A stretch of 64,000 nucleotides of DNA from Stenogyne calaminthoides (lineage: Eukaryota; Streptophyta; Magnoliopsida; Lamiales; Lamiaceae), in the NCBI GenBank assembly GCA_037126765.1, contig JBBCBC010000043.1:1488001-1552000 (forward strand), in the 5' to 3' direction. How positions within the stretch are numbered: the stretch's first letter is position 1; the number at the start of each line of letters is the position of its first letter. Shown here piece after piece: positions 1 through 12,022 of this stretch. A program made the translations under genes and the position numbers. The notes beneath the pieces were generated by a model. The model ran no database searches and was not told the origin of the DNA. It was given only the letters and a program-made list of their open reading frames with translations.

Positions 1-472
1 GTCTCTCGAATGTATTCAGAGGCAGACTCTTTGTGAATGGATCTACTAGGTTGTCCTCAAGACGCTATCTTTGCCACATCTATATCTCTCTCTTAACGAT
101 GACTCGTATAAGATGGTATTTCCTTTCAATGTGTTTGCTGACTTTGTGGGCTCTTGGTTCCCTTGAATTTGCAACTGCTCCGGCATTGTCACAATAAACA
201 GTGATTCTGCTGGGCAAATTCGGAACCACATCTAAGTCCACAAGGAAGTGCTTGAGCCAAACCGCTTCTTTCGCTGCCTCGCTAGCAGCTACATATTCGG
301 CTTCCATGGTAGAATCTGCGATGCATTTCTGCTTGACGCTTCTCCATGTCACGGCTCCTCCCCCCATGCAAAACACACTACCGGAGGTAGATTTTCTGGA
401 GTCCATGTCTGATTGGAATTCCGAGTCCGTGTAACCAATGGGGATTGGACTTCCTGACTGATAAACCAACAT
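1..472 (-). pseudogene. RNase H domain of copia A1 pol (fragment)
   Basis: This is the C-terminal RNase H that removes the RNA strand during reverse transcription. On the minus strand 472-80 is one open frame with IGYTDSEFQSD (first catalytic Asp), STMEAEYVAA (Glu) and VYCDNAGAV (second Asp), followed by HIERKYHLIR, where the last acidic site lies in copia enzymes. A stop after VKREI closes the frame near position 80. Positions 1-79 continue the homologous end seen in the related copy at 52634-52760 in another frame. The domain is truncated by the window edge. Confidence 0.85.
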
Positions 473-1430
473 TCTATCCCGAGTTCTTTTTCGGATACTT
501 GGAATGTTTTTAATCGCCGATCAATGCTCTTTTCCGAGGTTACTTTGATATCTTGCCACCATGCCTACGGCAAAAGCGGATATCCGGGTCTCGACACAAA
601 GATTGCATACATAAGACTTCCGACAGCCGAAGCATAAGGAATGCCTTTCATGTCATCTATCTCCTCTTTCGTCTTAGGGGACATTTTCTTGGATAGATGG
701 ATTCCATGCCTGAAAGGTACGAATCCTTTCTTGGAATCTTGCATACTGAAACGTTTCAAGACAGTGTCTATGTATGAAGCTTGCGATAAGCCTAACATCC
801 CTTTCTTGCGATCTCAAGTGATCTTGATCCCAAGGACGTGCCCGGCTTCCCCTAAGTCCTTCATATCAAACTGTTTTGAAAGCCATGCCCTTACGTCTGA
901 TAACACCTTCACATCGTTCCCGATGATCAGAATGTCGTCTACGTATAATACTAAGAATACCAATGCAGTTCCGACATGCTTTTTATACACACAACTTTCA
1001 AACTCATTTTGATCAAACCCATAAGACTTTATAACATGATCAAAACATTGGTTCCAAGCTCTGGATGCCTGTTTGAGTCCGTAAATGGACTTCTTGAGCT
1101 TACAAACAAGATGTTCTTGGCCTGTTTCAATGAAACCTTGGGGTTGTTGCATATAGATCTCTTCGTCAAGACTTCCGTTAAGGAAAGCTGTCTTGACATC
1201 CATTTGCCAGATTTCAAAGTTGAAATGCGCAGCAATCGATAAGAGAATACAGATGGACTTAAGCATGGCTCTTTGGCGAAAAAAGTTTCCTCATAATCGA
1301 TCCCTTCTTTACGAGTATAACCTTTCGCCACTAGTCTTGCTTTGAAGGTTTCAACCTTCCTTGGATCCTCTTTTCCTCTTATATACCCACTTGCATCCAA
1401 TGGGTTTGACCCCCATTAAGTGGTTCGACT
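473..1430 (-). pseudogene. Reverse transcriptase domain of copia A1 pol, frameshifted
   Basis: Minus-strand RT in at least three frames. The 1400-1267 part gives KARLVAKGYTRKEGIDYEET, the usual copia RT N-terminus. 1266-814 holds IWQMDVKTAFLNG (first catalytic Asp), YGLKQASRAW and LYVDDILIIGND (YVDD box). 798-565 holds the thumb-like end with GIPYASAVGSLMYA. RT copies the element RNA into cDNA. All catalytic motifs are still readable, but the frame breaks at about 1266, 800 and 565 prevent a continuous product. The closest relative in the window is 53200-54060. Confidence 0.88.
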
Positions 1431-2406
1431 AGCTCCCACACTCTATTATGAAACATAGAACCCATTTAGGCTTTCATTCTTTGTTTGCCAAGAATCTGAT
1501 CCTTATCTTGGAGTGCCTCGTCATATGTCCATGGTCTCGATTCGTCTTGTCAGGGAATCAAGTCCGAGGACTCTCCTATTCCCATGAATCTCTCGGTCGT
1601 TTCTAGAACCCTCCCACTTCTGACGAGGCTCGGTTGTGAAAAACGATCGTTTGGTATATCATCTAAGATGAGTTGTAAATGAGGTTTGCCCTCTAAGATC
1701 ATTTAAGGTAATCTCACGGGTTTTCTTTGGTTCATATAGTCTTCTTCCAAAAATCTAAAGTGGGTGCTTATGACCACCTTTTGATCTTGAGGACCATAGA
1801 ACATACACTTTTTTGTTCCCTCGGGGGTATCCTACAAACAACCTTAATTAATTCGATCGAGGATCCAATTTTGGCTTCCTTATCCAACACGTGGGCGGAC
1901 ACCCCAAATCTTCATGTGTCTCATACTAGGCTCATTGGGTCCACAATTCTTTGGGAGTTTTGGGAACCGATTTGGATGGCACCAAGTTGAGAATGTAAGC
2001 CGATGTTTCCAAGGCATGACCCTTTAACGACTTGGGAAGATCCGCATAACTCATCATTGATCTAACCATTTCCAAAAGAGTTCGTTTCTTCGCTCTGCAA
2101 CCCCATTTTGTTGAGGGGTTTTAAATGCGATGGTGGGATACAATCCCTTCATCGGATAAGTAGTTCAAAAACTCATCATTTGAGGTATTCGCCTCCACGA
2201 TCGGATCGTAGAGACTTGATACGTTTTTCCCTATGATTCTTCGCTTGAGCCTTAAATTCTTTGAATTTCTCAAAGGTCTCGATTTATGCTTCATAAGGAA
2301 AATATAACCATACCTTGAGTAATCATCAATGAAAGTGATTTAAATACTCATAACCTCCTCTTTGCTTTGGTTGACATTGGACCACATACATGCGTGTGAG
2401 CGATCT
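1431..2406 (-). pseudogene. Integrase core and IN-RT linker of copia A1, heavily decayed
   Basis: No long ORF survives, but the minus strand keeps short integrase blocks in changing frames: DDYSRYGYIFLM near 2310, PQQNGVAERRN near 2115-2085 (with the third catalytic Glu of the D,D35E triad) and MMSYADLPKSLKGHALETSA just downstream. Near 1870-1790 is LFVGYPRGNK, matching the post-integrase segment of the related copy at 54557. IN joins cDNA to host DNA; this one cannot be functional. Multiple 1-2 base frameshifts are needed to follow it. Confidence 0.7.
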
Positions 2407-2871
2407 CTAACACTTCTTTGACCCTATTCCCTTGGCTCCAAATGCCCTCTTGGTCATTTTACCCTCCAAACATGATTCGCAGGTTGGAAACGGTTCAACT
2501 TGGAGAAGTTCTAGTGAACCGTCTTTCACCAACCTTTGGATCCTCTTTGGATTTATATGACCCAATCTTAGATGCCAAAGAAGTGTCTCGTTCACGTCGA
2601 TGAGCGTTTTCTTTTTCTCGGAAATAGTTGATGTGTTATAGGATGCATTTCTTGAGTGGTGTGCAAGATTAATTGTATAAAGATTATTCGCCAACGTTCC
2701 ATGACAGATAAATTTATCATAAAGAGAAATGGTAACAACTTTATTAAAAGTAACCGAATATCCATCATGAAAAAGTTTAGAAACTGAAATCAAATTCTTT
2801 CTAAAACTTGGAACGTACAGAACATCTCTTAAAATTAAAACTCTGTCTTCAAAAGACAGTACTTCTCCCAT
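2407..2871 (-). pseudogene. GAG-pre-integrase / IN zinc-binding domain of copia A1
   Basis: An open frame of 154 codons on the minus strand. It starts with MGEVLSFEDRVLILRDVLYV, the usual post-protease segment (VLYVPSFRKNLISVSKL). It contains the HHCC zinc finger of integrase: LLWHLRLGHINPKRI supplies the two His, and CESCLEGKMTKRAF the two Cys. All four zinc ligands are present. The frame ends at 2407 and the IN core continues to the left in other frames. Family: Ty1/copia Pol. Confidence 0.88.
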
Positions 2872-2954
2872 CCCATCGCTTCACCGCCACTCTCGAAGAC
2901 GCCCGGTGTGATGAGGATCTCACTTCCACTTAGTTGTCGGGTCCTTTTGAACCC

Positions 2955-3894
2955 TCAGAACGTGAAACAAACATGATCGGTGGATCCAGTATCCACCACC
3001 CATAAATGGGAGACATACGCCGCTAAACAAGTTTCAACAACTAGTGAGTGAGGATTACCTTTCTTTCCTTTCCTTTTGGGATTGGAACAGGCTGACCTCC
3101 AATGTCCTTTCTCCCCGCAGTTGAAACATATTCCTTTTGGCTCTTTCTTGACACCCAACCAGCTAACCGTCTTTTTCTCACTTTTCTTAATGATGAGCTT
3201 GCTTTGGTTCTGACCACTTTCCTTTTCTTGAGACTTGCCTTCCACTGGCCTAGCTCTCGAGAAAAGGCTTTTGGTCACCAATGCTTCGTCTTTCTTTCCT
3301 AAATGCTTCTCCACTTTCTCCAAGGCTTCTTGAAGATCATCCATGGTAAACATGTGATCACTCATCACAAAACCACAGTAAAATTCATCGAAGCTCCTTG
3401 GCAGAGTAAGCAAATGAAATTCGATTTGGGCCTCATCACAATACTTAGTTCGAGATAAGCGGTTTGAGAAAATGGTTTTTGACTCGAGAACATGCTCCCT
3501 TCAGTGTTCCTCAACCATTTTCAAATTTTAACCACGCCGCGTTTTTAAACCGATCGATCATGCGGTCTTTTGTTGAAAACATTTCTTCAAGACTTTGCAT
3601 AATTTTCAAGCCGGACTCAACACCTTCATGAACGTGTTTCAATTCATCGGTCGATTGAAGTCAAGATTACACGTTTCATGGGTTCATTGGGCTTTGCTCC
3701 CAAATATTATACTCATGTCTTGCCGCGATCGGTTGATTCATCAAGAGTTTACGTGGCTTGGGTACATCAAGAATCCAATAATGTTTTTGTGCGGGTAGGA
3801 CATGCATCATATTTCGTTTCCAAACATTATAGTTTTCTCCAGATAATTGGTGTTCTTTGAGTGTATATAACAGTGGATTAAAAGGTTGCGACAT
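2955..3894 (-). pseudogene. Gag and N-terminal protease of copia A1
   Basis: Two pieces on the minus strand. 3894-3676 starts MSQPFNPLLYTLKEHQLSGE and continues with NYNVWKRNMMHVL, the N-terminal copia Gag block; the Met at 3894 is the natural start after the leader. 3413-2955 holds LPRSFDEFYCGFV, then an acidic/basic linker, a CCHC zinc knuckle (CFNCGEKGHWRSAC) and the protease active site WVVDTGSTDHV. Positions 3414-3675 connect the pieces with frameshifts. Gag packages the RNA; the knuckle binds nucleic acid. The protein is broken. Confidence 0.87.
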
Positions 3895-5260
3895 GATGAA
3901 CTGAAATAAACAATAATATGCATAAGCACAAAATTATCACTACGTTTGATCACATGCATCATATTAAAATCTCAAAAAAAAAAAAAATGAACATGCATCA
4001 GTCAACATCTCAAAACAGTTTAAATAAGCAACGTGGGGTGGGTCATTATTTAAACACATTCAAGCAGGTTACAAACAAGAACAGTTACAAACCTTTAATA
4101 TCCAGATTAATAGTTGGCTCCCACTTGACCAATATAAAATTGACAGGGACTTCGGGGAAGTATATGCATATCAATTTTATACCTAAGTAATAACCATGAT
4201 TAAATACAGGATTACTATTTCGCTTTGATCGAGCCTCGTGGGAAATTCATTCATGTGAAACCTATCTTTTGACCGTCCCGTGGGGGGAATTTCTCCAAAA
4301 GAATTAACAAATAAATAAATCATGGAGGTCAAAATTAATTCAATTTTATTATCCGGAATAAAATTGTCAATTAATTATTTAAACATACTTAGTAATTTTG
4401 CAGTTGAGATTTTTCAATTTGGCAACCCTCATGCAAACACATTTAAACAAATTAAATAAAGCATAAGATAGCACAAATAAATCAAGCAAAAAAAATAAAC
4501 ATATTGGGCACAAATTATCCAATGGTCATGGTTTGATTTTTCTTGGCTTGATCTTGAAGAAACACGTCTCGAATTTCTCCCACTCGTTCGTCTCGAAAAA
4601 TACTTCGTCTCGAATCGCCACGCCAGCACTTTCGCGCCGGGATGCACGCCAGATCCGCCGGCCATTGCCTAGGATCTTCTAAGCCCGCGGGTGCGGCCGG
4701 TCTCGACCGCCTCGGCGAGGCGTCGGCAGATCTCGGTAAGATTCGCGCGCGATCATCAGCAAGTATTCGCCCGCTATCCCCGCCCGCCCCCGCCGACCAG
4801 AGCGGCCGCCATACAGATCCGCCCGTCATTGCTTTGGGCGCTGGAGCGACCAGATGAAAGGCGGCCCTCATCACAAGCGCTCGTCCTGCCCGCCTGCGCA
4901 GCAAGCGTGCCGTGCCCAAGCCCACTTTTACGTTTACGGATTTCGTCCTTTAATTCTTCCGTCTTTTTGTTCCGATCCGGTTACAATTTATTTACAAAAA
5001 ATAAATAAACCTAGATCTAGACTAGTCTATTACATTGATCAAATCAAACAAATCTAGTCTACTCGTGGATTTTCTCACGAGGCAAAAACAAATCCGAATG
5101 AATCGAATTAAAAAAACCACGATTTATATGCATGCAAAATAAAACATTAAAATCCATGACAATTGGACACCGCAAAAGCAGATCTAACGGTTCTACTATC
5201 CAATTTCAAATTTAATGTCCATTAATTAAATTACAATTTAAAAAATTGAGCAAAGCAAAT
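3895..5260 (-). other. 5' leader (UTR) of copia A1 with GC-rich block
   Basis: Non-coding stretch between primer site and gag on the minus strand. It is AT-rich at both ends with an abrupt GC-rich block at about 4620-4920. The outer parts align with the leader of the second A copy (10939-12022; for example the shared stretch around 4290-4330 and 11000-11045), but the GC-rich centres do not align by eye. A 136-codon open frame (4925-4515, minus) in the GC block is Arg/Ala-rich and unconserved, so I do not call it a gene. A 15-base A run lies near 3968. Confidence 0.7.
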
Positions 5261-5274
5261 TGGCTCGATACGAT
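5261..5274 (-). promoter_or_regulatory. Degenerate primer-binding site of copia A1
   Basis: Adjacent to the 5' LTR. The plus strand reads GGCTCGATACGATT, where the intact sister copy at 12023-12034 has GCTCTGATACCA, the complement of the initiator tRNA-Met PBS TGGTATCAGAGC. The loss of CTG and CA here is one example of the CAG/CTG-linked differences listed in the findings. Confidence 0.6.
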
Positions 5275-7122
5275 TGTTTGGGAATGAGTTGCACAGATCT
5301 ATTCGGGGTGAATATTTAAATACAAATTTAATTCATTAATTATTACTAGCATGAATTAATCCTATATTAATTCAAATAATAATTGCAACAACATATCATG
5401 CATATAAAAAGCCACGTAAAACCTACGATACGGAATCTACGGGTTTACGTGAGCATTACCTCTCGGGATGGCAGTGGCTTTGGTCGGACGGACTAACCAA
5501 AAGGACTTCCCAAGTATTCCCTTAGCCCTTGCTTTCGACAATCCGATTGGAAGGATACTCGCGAACAATTAACAAAAGGAAAAATAAACTTTGTTGCACC
5601 ACTTATGTGGATTTGCTAATATTTCCAGCACATGGAATTGTACTTGTGAATGAACTAATCATCCCCTATTTATAAGAGGGAGGGTGGTCGAAATTTTAGT
5701 GATTTTTCAATGTGGGAAAAGACTTTTCTTGGTCACCAAGAAATCTTGAATATATCCCATATATTCTTTTTCCCATAATTAAAATATTCCACAAAATTCC
5801 ACCTCCTCTATTTTATGGCATTATTTTCAAAAATTTGATGATGCAAGAATCCAAGATTTGGATCTTCTTGAATTTATGAGATATTCTTGTATTTCAAGAA
5901 ATACATATCTTACAAAATATCTTTTCAAGTTAATCAAGAAAATCTTTCTTGCCCTCTATTTTAAAAAAAATTCGAAATATCACTATGTATAACCAAGTGG
6001 GAGATTTCTTGAATTTAATGAGGTAATCTTGTATTCCAAGAATACATATCTTCATTCCATAACAAAATTCAAAGAAAATCTTTCTCCCTCTTTTATCCAT
6101 AATTTTCGAAAATTTTAGAGGAAATATAAGCAACAATATTTATTTTATTTTAATCACCTTTTAAGTTATTGGACTATATGTTGGGCTACTCGGGGGGCCT
6201 TTAGGAGAATTAAGATTGGACCTTCTAATGGATCTTGAATATCTAATATTGAGCTACAATATAATTCAAGCCCATAAATATTAATTAATCCCACTACATA
6301 ATTAATATTGCACTATCCATCTTAACCCATATTACAGTCAATATGGCTCCCGGTCATTATTTCCCGTGTTTTAGATTATCTAGCCCATTAATTAATTCAA
6401 GCCACTGAAATAACTTTCCGTTAATTAATATCTTTTGTCCTTGGTCGAGGAACGGTTCAACATTATTATCCATACCGGAAACTAATTCCACTTGCAAAAT
6501 TTGGTATGATAAAACTTATGAACCTCCCAAGGGGGCAAATCAAGCAAGCGTACTTGCACACGATTCTTCGTATTAAATCTTAGCAATCACATGTGACCAA
6601 TAATATTGCCCAAGATAAAAAGTATGGAATCTCTCTCTGATTCGCTACCCATGATAAGTCAAAGCAATAGTTACCAATCCCACGTGATCCTATTTAAGGG
6701 ACGAAGGTTAAGAAATAACGAACCACTGAGGTCTAATTCTTCCTTGTTCAGTTCTGAAGAATTTATCCTCCTGTAGGTCCTATTCAGCGCATCAGTCATG
6801 CACTAGTGTAATCTCTTGGTCAAGACAAACCAATCTGAGCCTTACACCTCAACCTTTCGCGATGGTTGTTCATTTCCATCTAGGTCGTGAATGACGTACT
6901 TTTAGTTACAAGGGACTGTTGATTTAATCTTCTATGATCTGGTATCACTAAATTAACTACAGTGTAACACGTACGAATTATTGAACAGTTATGCAGTAAA
7001 TATATATAACATTCAATCATATTTAAAGCATCAGTGATAAACAATTTATTTCAGTAATTAAGTCTGAAAATTCAGTTTCGATTATACAAAGTAAAAGCAT
7101 ACTTTTCAGTATAATCCCAACA
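5275..7122 (-). repeat. 5' LTR of copia A1
   Basis: About 1.85 kb, beginning TGTTTGGGAAT and ending ATAATCCCAACA on the plus strand, so it carries inverted TGTTGGGA/TCCCAACA ends. Minus-strand TATA box TATAAATA lies at 5667-5674 in a TATAAATAGGGG context shared by all A LTRs. It is AT-rich, with repeated CAAGAATATCT-like motifs at 5870-6050. It belongs to the same subfamily as the inverted solo LTR at 7874-9707. Confidence 0.88.
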
Positions 7123-10027
7123 CAATTACGGTATAATCTCCAGATACTTTCGTGAAATTCGGGAAGATATTTACCGGATCCTTTTTTCAAGAAAAAAATT
7201 ATGGTGGGTGTACCCGACTCGTTAGGAAACAACCAAGGGGATTCTTCAAGCAGATTGGCTAGCCTGTCCCACCGATCTGGCGAATTTTCCCCAAATCCCC
7301 CAAGAACAGCACACAACTGTAAGCAAGTTTCAAGAACCCAGTCAATATTCAACTGAGACCAGCGTAACACGAAGGATATTGGGAATGGAGCCAGCGACGA
7401 GCAGGCCGGCCTGAAGCCAGCCCCGCCCGGCAGCCGACCCTTTCAATTTGGCCACTGTTGCTTAGGATAGGCAAAAGATTGCGCAAGCACTCACCTATCT
7501 GAACCAGGTGCGGCGAGACCAGGACAGGGATGATCGGCGTAGAGAGAAGGCCGGCCTTGACCAGAATCAGCCACAACGGTCTCATGTGGGAAGTAGTATG
7601 GGACACTCTCATAGGGATCACAGTGGTAGACGAAACGGAAAGCCGACCATCCCGACTGGGCACGGGATCAGGAGAAGCGGGTTCATGATGTGTTCCGCCG
7701 GCTAGGTGACCAACCACGTGCACCGAACAACAACCAAGAACGGCGGAAAATGGAGGGAGCTAGACCGGGCCAGTCCTATTCGATGAATTTTGGGGACTAC
7801 CATAGAAGGCGTCAGGCCGGGCAAGAGGACCAGAAAAGGGGTTCCGTGCATACTCACATTGGGAAGGCCGGGGTGTTGGGATTATACTGGAAAGTATGCT
7901 TTTACTTTGTATAATCAGACTGAATTTCGGACTTATTTACTGAAATAAATTGTTTATCACTGATGCTTTAAATATCATCGAATGTTACATATATTTACTG
8001 CATAACTGTTCAATAAATAGTACGTGTTACATTGTAGTTAATTTAGTGATACCAGATCACAGAAGATTAAATTAACAGTCCCTTGTAACTAAAAGTACAC
8101 CATTCACGACCTAGATGGAAATGAACAATCCATCGTGAAAGGTTGAAGTGTAAGGCTCAGATTGGTTTGTCTTGACCAAGAGATTACACTAGTGCATGTC
8201 TAGTGCACTGAAGAGGACCTACAGGAGGACAAATTCTTCAGAACTGAACTAGGAAGAATTAGACCTCAGTGGTTCGTTATTTCTTAATCTTCGTCCCTTA
8301 AATAGGATCGCGTGTGGTTAGTAATTATTGCTTTGACTTATTACGGGTAGAGAATCAACGAGATTCAATACTTTATATCTTGGGCAATATTATTGGTCAC
8401 ATGCGATTGCTAAGGTTTAATACGGAGAATCGTGTGCAAGTACGCTTGTTCGATTTGCCCCCTTGGGAGGTTCATAAGTGTTATCATACCAAATCTTGCA
8501 AGTGGAACTAGTTTCCGGTATGGATAATAATGTTGAACCGTTCCTTTACCAAGGATAAAAAATATTAATTAATGGAAGACTATTTCAGTGGCTTGAATTA
8601 ATTAATGGACTAGATAATCTTAAACACGGGAAATAATAAACGGGAGCCATATTAACTGTAATATGGGTTAAGATGGATAGTGCAATATTAATTATGTAGT
8701 GGGATTAATTAATATTTATGGGCTTGAATAATATTGTGGCTCAATATTGATAATTCAAGATCCATTGGAAGGTCCAATCTTAATTCTCCTAAAGGCCCCT
8801 CAAGAAAGCCCAACATAAAGTCCAATAAAAAAAAAAGTATTTAAAAATAAAATAAATTTTTTGTTTTTATTTTTCCTAAAATTTGAAAATAATAAATAAT
8901 AGAGGAGAAAGATTTTTGAATTTTGTTATGGAATGAAGATAAGTATTCTTGGAATACAAGATTATCTCATTAAATTCAAGAAATCTCCCACTTGATTATT
9001 TTATTAATAATTTTCGAAAATTTTGAAATAAAAAGGGAAAGAAAGATTTTCTTGATTTTCTTGAAAAGATATTATGGAAGATATGTATTTCTTGGAATAC
9101 AAGTATATCTCATAAATTCAAGAAGATCCAAATCTTAGTTTCTTTTTCCTTATTTTTTTCGAAATATCCCATAACAAGAGGAGGTGGGATTTTTGTGGAA
9201 TATTTTAATTATGGAGAAAAGAATATATGAGATATATTCAAGATTTCTTGGAGATCAAGAAAAGATTTTTTCCTCCCTATTCCTTGACCAAAAATCGGCC
9301 ACCACCTCATTATAAATAGGGGATGATTTCTTCATCCCCAAGTACAATTCCATGTGCTGGAAAAATTAGTAAATCCACAAAGGTGGTGCAACAAATTTTA
9401 TTTTCCCTTTTGTTAATTGTTCGCAAGCTTCCTTCCACCGGATTGACAAGCAAGGACTAGAGAATACTTGGGAAGACTTTTTGGTGTGTTTTATCGACGA
9501 GACCATTGCCACTCCAAGAGGTTAGTTCACGTAAACCCGTAGCAATTCGCATCATTATGATTTATGTGAACTGTTTATATGCATGATTTGTTGTTGAATT
9601 ATTATTTGAATTAATATAGGATTAATTCATGCTAGTAATAATTCTTAGAATTAAATTTGTATTTAAATATTCATCCCGAATAGATCCGGGCAATTAATTC
9701 CCCAACACGGGGAACCCGGCAGAGAAGGCCTGACCCAGTTAATACAGGGCCGACTTGGCTACTCGACTGGGGCTTCACCTCCAAGTCCGGTGATGGACTG
9801 GGCCAAGATGGCATTGATGTAGGGGGCTATAGAAAAGCTGCAGGCCGATCAGGCATGAGCAAGGACAAACTCGACAACAATGGTTTTACCTACTACACCA
9901 TTGTTGCCAGACATTATCAATGCTCCGATCCAAAATTAAATAGCTCAAAAGCCTCCACCGATTCCAGTCTTCAGTGGAGAGGTGGACCCACATGTACATT
10001 TGGGTAAGTTTACCGACTACATGTGAA
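7123..10027 (+). pseudogene. Ty3/gypsy gag 5' region (G1), interrupted by a solo LTR
   Basis: A GC-rich plus-strand remnant. From the ATG at 7385 the frame reads MEPATSR...ADPFNLATVA and QKIAQALTYLNQV, then an Arg/Asp-rich tract, resembling the N-terminus of Tat-type gypsy Gag. After the solo LTR (7874-9707) it resumes with PPPIPVFSGEVDPHVHLGKF and TDYM at about 9950-10025, the start of the retrotransposon Gag core; compare YNGNSDPRVHVAKYNSFM in G2. Several stops are present. It stops abruptly at block D. 7123-7384 has no recognisable gene and may be this element's leader. Confidence 0.65.
7874..9707 (+). repeat. Solo LTR of copia family A, inserted in gypsy G1
   Basis: 1834 bp, starting TGTTGGGATTATACTGG and ending TTCCCCAACA, flanked by a perfect 5-bp TSD CGGGG (7869-7873 and 9708-9712). 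No internal element sequence remains, so this is a solo LTR left by LTR-LTR recombination. TATA box TATAAATA at 9311-9318. It is inverted relative to the 5' LTR at 5275-7122 and similar to it along its whole length. Confidence 0.93.
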
Positions 10028-10938
10028 TGTTAGTGTCCTAGAGACAATCTATTGTAAGAACATAATACTCGATAATATTCAGTTTGATTTAATAATATAG
10101 TTCATTTAATATTAATGTATGGCAATACACTTGTTTGAATATTATGTTTGATTGTTTGCATTTATTCATGCAAGTGTTCCCATTAGTCATTGTTGTCATT
10201 GAGGTTGTGAGAACTCAGATGACTTAAGCATGATTCTCAATTAGCCCCGATCAAGGATCATCAAGAACGGGATATTGATGTTGCAATTGAGATTGGTGTG
10301 CGATCTGCATCATACTCTTAGAGAGTGTAGTAAGATCTCACTTACTACGAGATACTAGGTATCTCATGATGGATGTACAGATACCTTAGAGGGTATTGGT
10401 ATACCCATCCGAGAAACCGTTTGATGTAATTCCACAATATGTGTCTACGGGTGTCTCGGTTAGTGGGAGCGATGTGATACTCTTTTGACTTGAGGTTAAT
10501 ACGCACGACATGTGTGGAGTGATGAACTTTGACCATGACCGACACTTTCACCCTTCCATGGGTAGATATTGCTTGGATTGGGTTCATCACGAAATGCATG
10601 TGCGTGGTAGTTGAGCCAAGAATGTGATTCATTCCTCAATGTGAGAGAGAATACTCATCTTCTCATCATAATTGGATCTAAGTCATCGGCCGATGCACGT
10701 CAACTTAGACTTTGTGGCTAAGTGTGACATACATGATCAATTAGTGATTAAAGATAATATGATTAAGTTATTTGAATAGAAACTTCATCATATTCAAGAC
10801 TTAATCGAGTATTCGCGAATGAAAGGAAGTTATCGTAATAACCCATGTTTCAGTTACAGGTAGTTGCACATTTCTTCGCAACGTACCTCATATATTGAGA
10901 ATGTCTGATTTATTGTCTAGGGTTCGTCGCCACTAATA
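10028..10938 (+). repeat. LTR-like block D (about 0.9 kb), family not recognised
   Basis: Starts TGTTAGTGTCCTAGAGACAA and ends around CACTAATA, giving imperfect inverted ends (TGTTAGTG / CACTAATA, with TCTAGG-like repeats just inside). It separates gypsy gag G1 from the leader of the second A copy and resembles neither. No protein motif is visible; the 95-codon minus frame at 10345-10632 is not convincing. No matching TSD was found (left flank GTGAA), so it may be a truncated solo LTR whose right edge was lost by recombination. The strand is arbitrary. Confidence 0.45.
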
Positions 10939-12022
10939 ATAATTCATAATCATCCTTTTGGGAATTTATTCATGTGAAAACCATCTTTTGGTCATTCCGA
11001 GGGGGAAATTTCTCCAAAAGAATTCACAAATAAATAAATCATGGAGGTCAATTTGACGTAATTTTATTATCCGGAATAAAATTTGTCAATAAAGCATACT
11101 TAGTAATTTTCGAAAGTAAGATTTTCTTTTAGACAATTCTAAATCATGCAAACACATTTAACAAATAAAATTGCACGAATTTAAAACAAGTATCACGACT
11201 AAATAAATCACGTTGGTCACATATATCCAACTGTCATGGTTTAAATTCCAAATCTTGATCTTGAGAAATCGTCCGTTCTTTTACTTTCATCGTTCGTCTC
11301 GAAAAGCTCCCACTGAATCCGCAATAATTCTTTAAAACGTCCTCCGTTTTGGGTTAGGACGACGTCCGGAAAACGAGTAGCTCACGACCCGGAACCGAGT
11401 CGCATGCGCCTAGGCGCACGCCCCGGTCCGGATTGGCCATCCCGCCCCGTCGCCTGAAGCACATTCGCATGGAGCATCACTCGGGACGGCGCCAGCGTCC
11501 GCGGGTCCCGTGGTCCAGACTAAAAACACCCTTTAGGTACCGCCGCATGCGGCTTGCGCCATGTGCATGCCGCGATCGTCGCCAGCGCCACGCCCATGAC
11601 CCGTCGCATCAAGCCTGGCGGTGCTGGCGGTGATCAAGGTCGCGGTTTTCGCCCCGCTTTTGCTCGCCTTGGCTCGTGTACGTCCGGGCACATGAACGTC
11701 CGTCTTTAATTCTCCATCTCCGTATTCGTTCACGATCCGGTTACAATTTATTTATGAAAAATAAATAAACCTAGATCTAGACTATCTATTACATTGATCA
11801 AATCAAACAAATCCTAATCTACTCGTGGATTTTCTCACGAGGCAAAACGAATCCGAACGAATCGAATTAAAAACCAACAATTTATTTTTTTGTAAATAAG
11901 CATATTAAAATACCATGACAATTGGATACCTGCAAAACAAATCTAACAGTTCTACTATCCAATTTCAATTTTAATGAACATCAATTTAAATTACAGTTTA
12001 AAAGATCAGAGCCCGAACCAGG
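10939..12022 (-). other. 5' leader of the second A copy, with GC-rich block
   Basis: The AT-rich outer parts match the A1 leader; a GC-rich core occupies about 11340-11700. The core is rich in CpG and short palindromes (GCATGC, GGCGCC-like) and does not align by eye with the GC block of A1 despite conserved flanks. Small open frames (11433-11633 plus; 11533-11733 minus) are low-complexity and unsupported. No gene called. Confidence 0.65.

Larger units (their letters stand above)
1..7122 (-). mobile_element. Ty1/copia retrotransposon, family A copy A1, 3' end outside window
   Basis: Read on the minus strand the order is 5' LTR (5275-7122), primer site, about 1.36 kb leader, gag, protease, GAG-pre-integrase, integrase, RT and RNase H. 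IN lying before RT is the Ty1/copia arrangement. The window begins inside the end of RNase H, so the 3' LTR and left TSD are not visible; the predicted right TSD is CAATT at 7123-7127. A near relative lies at 50681-54556. Many stops and frameshifts show the copy is dead. Confidence 0.9.

Noticed and set aside
3102..3302. Plus-strand ORFs opposite to gag and pol (many, for example 641-1012, 17662-17907, 20199-20555)
   Set aside because: Shadows of the real minus-strand retrotransposon frames; no independent motifs.
4515..4925. 136-codon minus-strand ORF in the GC-rich leader of A1
   Set aside because: Arg/Ala/Pro-rich reading produced by GC-rich DNA with few stops; no counterpart in the second A leader.
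10345..10632. 95-codon minus-strand ORF in block D
   Set aside because: No recognisable domain, no start context and no copy in the window to show conservation.
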